The notes under the pieces were generated by a model. That model did not search any database, was not told where the DNA came from, and was given only the letters and a program-made list of their open reading frames with translations. The position numbers were made by a program, and so were the translations under genes. This document shows, piece by piece, positions 62,301 to 64,000 of a stretch of DNA of 64,000 nt; the first letter of the stretch is position 1; every line of letters starts with the position of its first letter. Origin of the DNA: Leptolyngbya sp. PCC 7375 (lineage in GTDB: Bacteria > Cyanobacteriota > Cyanobacteriia > Phormidesmidales > Phormidesmidaceae); the NCBI RefSeq assembly GCF_000316115.1, contig NZ_JH993797.1:2838486-2902485 (forward strand), read 5' to 3'.

Positions 62301-63962
62301 ATCAAGATGGCCCAGGGTGCCAAGCCGGGTGAAGGGGGTCAGCTACCCGGTCGTAAGGTGAGCGACTACATTGCTTCACTACGCCGTTCCAAGCCTGGTG
62401 TAACGTTGATTTCGCCACCACCTCACCACGATATCTACTCAATTGAGGACCTGGCTCAGCTGATCTTCGACCTGCACCAAATCAATCCAACTGCAGGTGT
62501 TTCAGTCAAACTTGTGTCTGAAATTGGCATTGGCACCATTGCAGCTGGTGTGGCCAAGGCCAACGCCGACATTATTCAGGTCTCTGGCCATGATGGGGGT
62601 ACGGGGGCATCTCCCCTGAGTTCCATTAAGCACGCAGGTGTGCCTTGGGAACTAGGTCTGACCGAAGTCCACCGCGTGTTAATGGAAAACCAGCTGCGTG
62701 ACCGCGTGCTACTGCGTGTTGACGGAGGCCTTAAAACCGGTTGGGACGTTGTCATGGGTGCCCTAATGGGTGCAGAAGAATATGGCTTTGGCACCATCGC
62801 CATGATTGCTGAGGGCTGCATCATGGCCCGCGTTTGCCACACCAATAGCTGCCCCGTCGGAGTCACTACTCAGCGCGAGGAACTGCGTAAGCGCTTTACC
62901 GGTGTGCCTGAGCATGTGGTTAACTTCTTCCACTTTGTCGCTGAGGAAGTTCGTTCACTATTGGCGTATTTGGGCTATCGCTCATTGAATGAAATTATTG
63001 GTCGGGCGGATCTGCTGACCACTCGCGCTGATGCCAGCCTCACCAAAACCCAGGGCTTGACGCTGAATATCATTACTCAATTGCCAGATACCCGTAGCGA
63101 TCGCACCTGGCTTGACCATGGTGATGTTCATAGCAATGGTCCCGTATTGGATGACACTCTCCTGGCGGATGCCGAGATTCAGCAAGCCATTACCAACCAG
63201 ACTGAACTCCTCAAAACCTCTGATGTCATCAACACTGATCGCTCTGTCGGTGCCCGCATATCTGGAGCCATTGCCAAAAAATACGGCAATACTGGCTTTG
63301 CTGGCACATTGGACCTTACATTCAAAGGCAGCATCGGTCAAAGCTTTGGAGCCTTTAACCTACCGGGGATGAATCTCCGTCTCGTCGGCGAAGCCAATGA
63401 TTATGTCGGCAAAGGGATGCACGGTGGCGAACTGATCATTACGCCCTTCGAAGGCGTCCAGTACGATCCATCGAAAAACGTCATTGTCGGCAACACCTGT
63501 CTCTACGGAGCCACTGGCGGTACACTTTATGCCTTTGGTAAGGCTGGTGAGCGATTTGCCGTACGTAACTCTAAAGGTCAGGCTGTGATTGAAGGAGCCG
63601 GTGACCACTGCTGTGAATACATGACCGGTGGCGTTGTGGTTTGCCTCGGTAGCGTAGGACGTAATGTCGGTGCCGGTATGACCGGTGGTCTAGGCTACTT
63701 TCTCGATGAACAAGGTGATTTCCCCACCAGAGTTAACCCTGAGATTGTCAAGGTACAGCGGGTGATCACCACAGCCGGTGCTCAACAGCTTAAAGAGATG
63801 ATTACCAATCACGCAGAACGCACCGGCAGTACTAAAGCGGCCCAGATTTTAGCTAATTGGGACAACTATCTACCCAGGTTCTGGCAGGTGGTGCCTCCAT
63901 CAGAAGCTGATCGCCCTGAAACGCTAGATAGCGCAGCAACCATTGTCACCACAGTTGGTTAA
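59316..63962 (+). CDS. glsF: Ferredoxin-dependent glutamate synthase
   Basis: Fd-GOGAT makes two glutamates from glutamine and 2-oxoglutarate using reduced ferredoxin. The 1548-residue product has a 32-residue propeptide, then Cys33 (ERDACGVGF) as the N-terminal nucleophile of the class II amidotransferase domain. The central domain follows, then the FMN-binding synthase barrel (about 860-1230) with VSGHDGGTGASPLSSIKHAG, the 3Fe-4S cysteines in CIMARVCHTNSCPVG (C-x5-C-x4-C) and the C-terminal beta-helix (GATGGTLYAFGKAGERFAVRNS). The start CMEHRGGC.ADHDSGDGAG and the segment VHSNGPVLDD match plant Fd-GOGAT better than NADH-type GltB, and no gltD follows within the window. Confidence 0.93.
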   Translation: MGNKRVDNVQTNQQFQGLEPLGPKSLVEERDACGVGFIADQQGRASHRLVTDALHALSCMEHRGGCCADHDSGDGAGIMTAIPWKILQCWADGQSLRQGHVGVGMTFLPRHGEATEIAKQKFAQVTKAAGMTLIGWRPVPVASKTLGALAREFEPQIEQVLVESEATGDELERQLFLLRRAWLRAMEAVQGSDELAAALKEAYMCSFSGRTLVYKGMVRSDVLGQFYLDLQDSDYESTFAVYHRRFSTNTMPKWPLAHPMRLLGHNGEINTLIGNINWMMAREADLASSVWGDSIQQLKPIVNADNSDSANLDNVMELLVRSGRTPAQALMMMVPEAYLNQPELLNYPEITDFYEYYSGVQEPWDGPALVVFSDGKQVGATLDRNGLRPARYAITRSGYLVVSSEAGVVELPTEEIVEKGRLGPGQMIAIDFETHEILKNWDIKQRVAQTQPYGEWLRNHRQDISPQLFREQPYLEGKSLLTQQTAFGYTAEDLDMVIQDMGAQGKEPTYCMGNDAPLAVLSEKPHLLFNYFKQRFAQVTNPPIDPLRERLVMSLQMQLGQRHNLLDEQPSQLIKLESPVVNDNELALIRQGSLQTASISTLYTIEDGPNSLSQALEALCHQADAAVKAGAEILILSDRIDTHGNSATLSATQTYIPPLLAVGAVHHHLIGNGLRMKASLIVDTAQCWTTHHFACLVGYGASAVCPYLALESVRHWWANSKTQKLMETGKLPGTTLNGAQANYRKAVESGLLKILSKMGISLLSSYQGAQIFEAIGIGPELLTAGFKGSISRLGGLTVAELAEETMRFHSKAFPELTGKRLEHMGFVQARPKGEYHSNSPQLTKLLHKAVKSNQYDHYALYQEQLKGSPIAALRDLLDFKSDHGSISLDEVEPVEAIMRRFCTGGMSLGALSREAHETLAIAMNRIGGKSNSGEGGEDTVRFQPINDVDDNGLSATLPHLKGLKPGDTACSAIKQVASGRFGVTPEYLMSAKQIEIKMAQGAKPGEGGQLPGRKVSDYIASLRRSKPGVTLISPPPHHDIYSIEDLAQLIFDLHQINPTAGVSVKLVSEIGIGTIAAGVAKANADIIQVSGHDGGTGASPLSSIKHAGVPWELGLTEVHRVLMENQLRDRVLLRVDGGLKTGWDVVMGALMGAEEYGFGTIAMIAEGCIMARVCHTNSCPVGVTTQREELRKRFTGVPEHVVNFFHFVAEEVRSLLAYLGYRSLNEIIGRADLLTTRADASLTKTQGLTLNIITQLPDTRSDRTWLDHGDVHSNGPVLDDTLLADAEIQQAITNQTELLKTSDVINTDRSVGARISGAIAKKYGNTGFAGTLDLTFKGSIGQSFGAFNLPGMNLRLVGEANDYVGKGMHGGELIITPFEGVQYDPSKNVIVGNTCLYGATGGTLYAFGKAGERFAVRNSKGQAVIEGAGDHCCEYMTGGVVVCLGSVGRNVGAGMTGGLGYFLDEQGDFPTRVNPEIVKVQRVITTAGAQQLKEMITNHAERTGSTKAAQILANWDNYLPRFWQVVPPSEADRPETLDSAATIVTTVG

Positions 63963-64000
63963 ATTAACCGAAATGCTGACATTTACTTGACTTGTCATTA

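Noticed and set aside
1..64000. CRISPR arrays, insertion sequences, prophage genes, rRNA genes, tmRNA
   Set aside because: No spaced direct repeats, transposase or phage motifs, rRNA segments or tmRNA signature were seen; the only tRNA found is tRNA-Gly.

Overview
The window is a chromosomal segment of a cyanobacterium. The evidence is psbZ (photosystem II), a plant-type ferredoxin-dependent glutamate synthase, a SigF-type sigma factor, the cyanobacterial small RNA Yfr1 between guaB3 and trxA, an RNase E with the arginine-rich cyanobacterial tail, several cyanobacteria-specific short proteins, and about eighteen copies of the octamer GCGATCGC (HIP1). The species cannot be fixed from the sequence alone. 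Most of the window is core housekeeping DNA. I see no prophage, insertion sequence, CRISPR array or antiphage island.

Layout: 1-4151 holds pheS (cut by the window edge), divergent surE, an MBL-fold hydrolase, tRNA-Gly(GCC), and ribH with psbZ. 4429-8566 holds a DHH-CBS-nucleotidyltransferase fusion and two small cyanobacterial unknowns. 8683-15628 is a phospho-signalling neighbourhood: ABC1/UbiB-type kinase, PP2C phosphatase, tandem universal stress protein, and two paralogous Ser/Thr kinases. 15965-18470 holds a conserved unknown, anmK and ktrA. 18851-22385 holds guaB3, yfr1, trxA and a LOG-family protein. 22440-29972, nearly all on the minus strand, holds an AMIN amidase, pepP, a metal-site-degenerate MBL protein, trpG/pabA, dgkA, ybeY, a 58-residue DUF3285-type gene and prfB with its programmed frameshift. 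30064-34650 holds tenA, thpR, a YciI protein, smpB, an ATP-grasp ligase and sigF. 35215-39840 holds an alpha/beta hydrolase and the tig-clpP-clpX protein quality-control block. 40725-44907 holds asd-dapA-rnj. 45580-50573 holds rne-rnhB, a DUF1997 gene, pheA and a LON-substrate-binding-domain protein. 50775-55628 is the str operon (rpsL, rpsG, fusA, tuf, rpsJ). 55902-58597 holds a cupin and a phosphodiester glycosidase. 59316-63962 is glsF.

Several genes work together. asd and dapA start the lysine/diaminopimelate branch that feeds peptidoglycan, while anmK and the AMIN amidase recycle or cut the wall. RNase J, RNase E, RNase HII and YbeY form an RNA-processing set. tig, clpP, clpX and smpB serve nascent-chain folding and degradation. 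GlsF closes nitrogen assimilation with photosynthetically reduced ferredoxin.

The less ordinary observations lie mostly between genes: an approximately 86-bp palindromic repeat present twice, interleaved inverted repeats plus a perfect CRP-type box and an NtcA-type box upstream of glsF, a possible structured RNA at 56390-56540, and Yfr1. Among proteins, the notable points are a duplicated C-terminal tail on lumazine synthase, an MBL protein lacking its metal ligands, and twin kinases sharing an unnamed C-terminal domain. Start codons were moved from the longest ORF where a ribosome-binding site or family conservation argued for it. All calls are from reading the sequence; no database search was possible.
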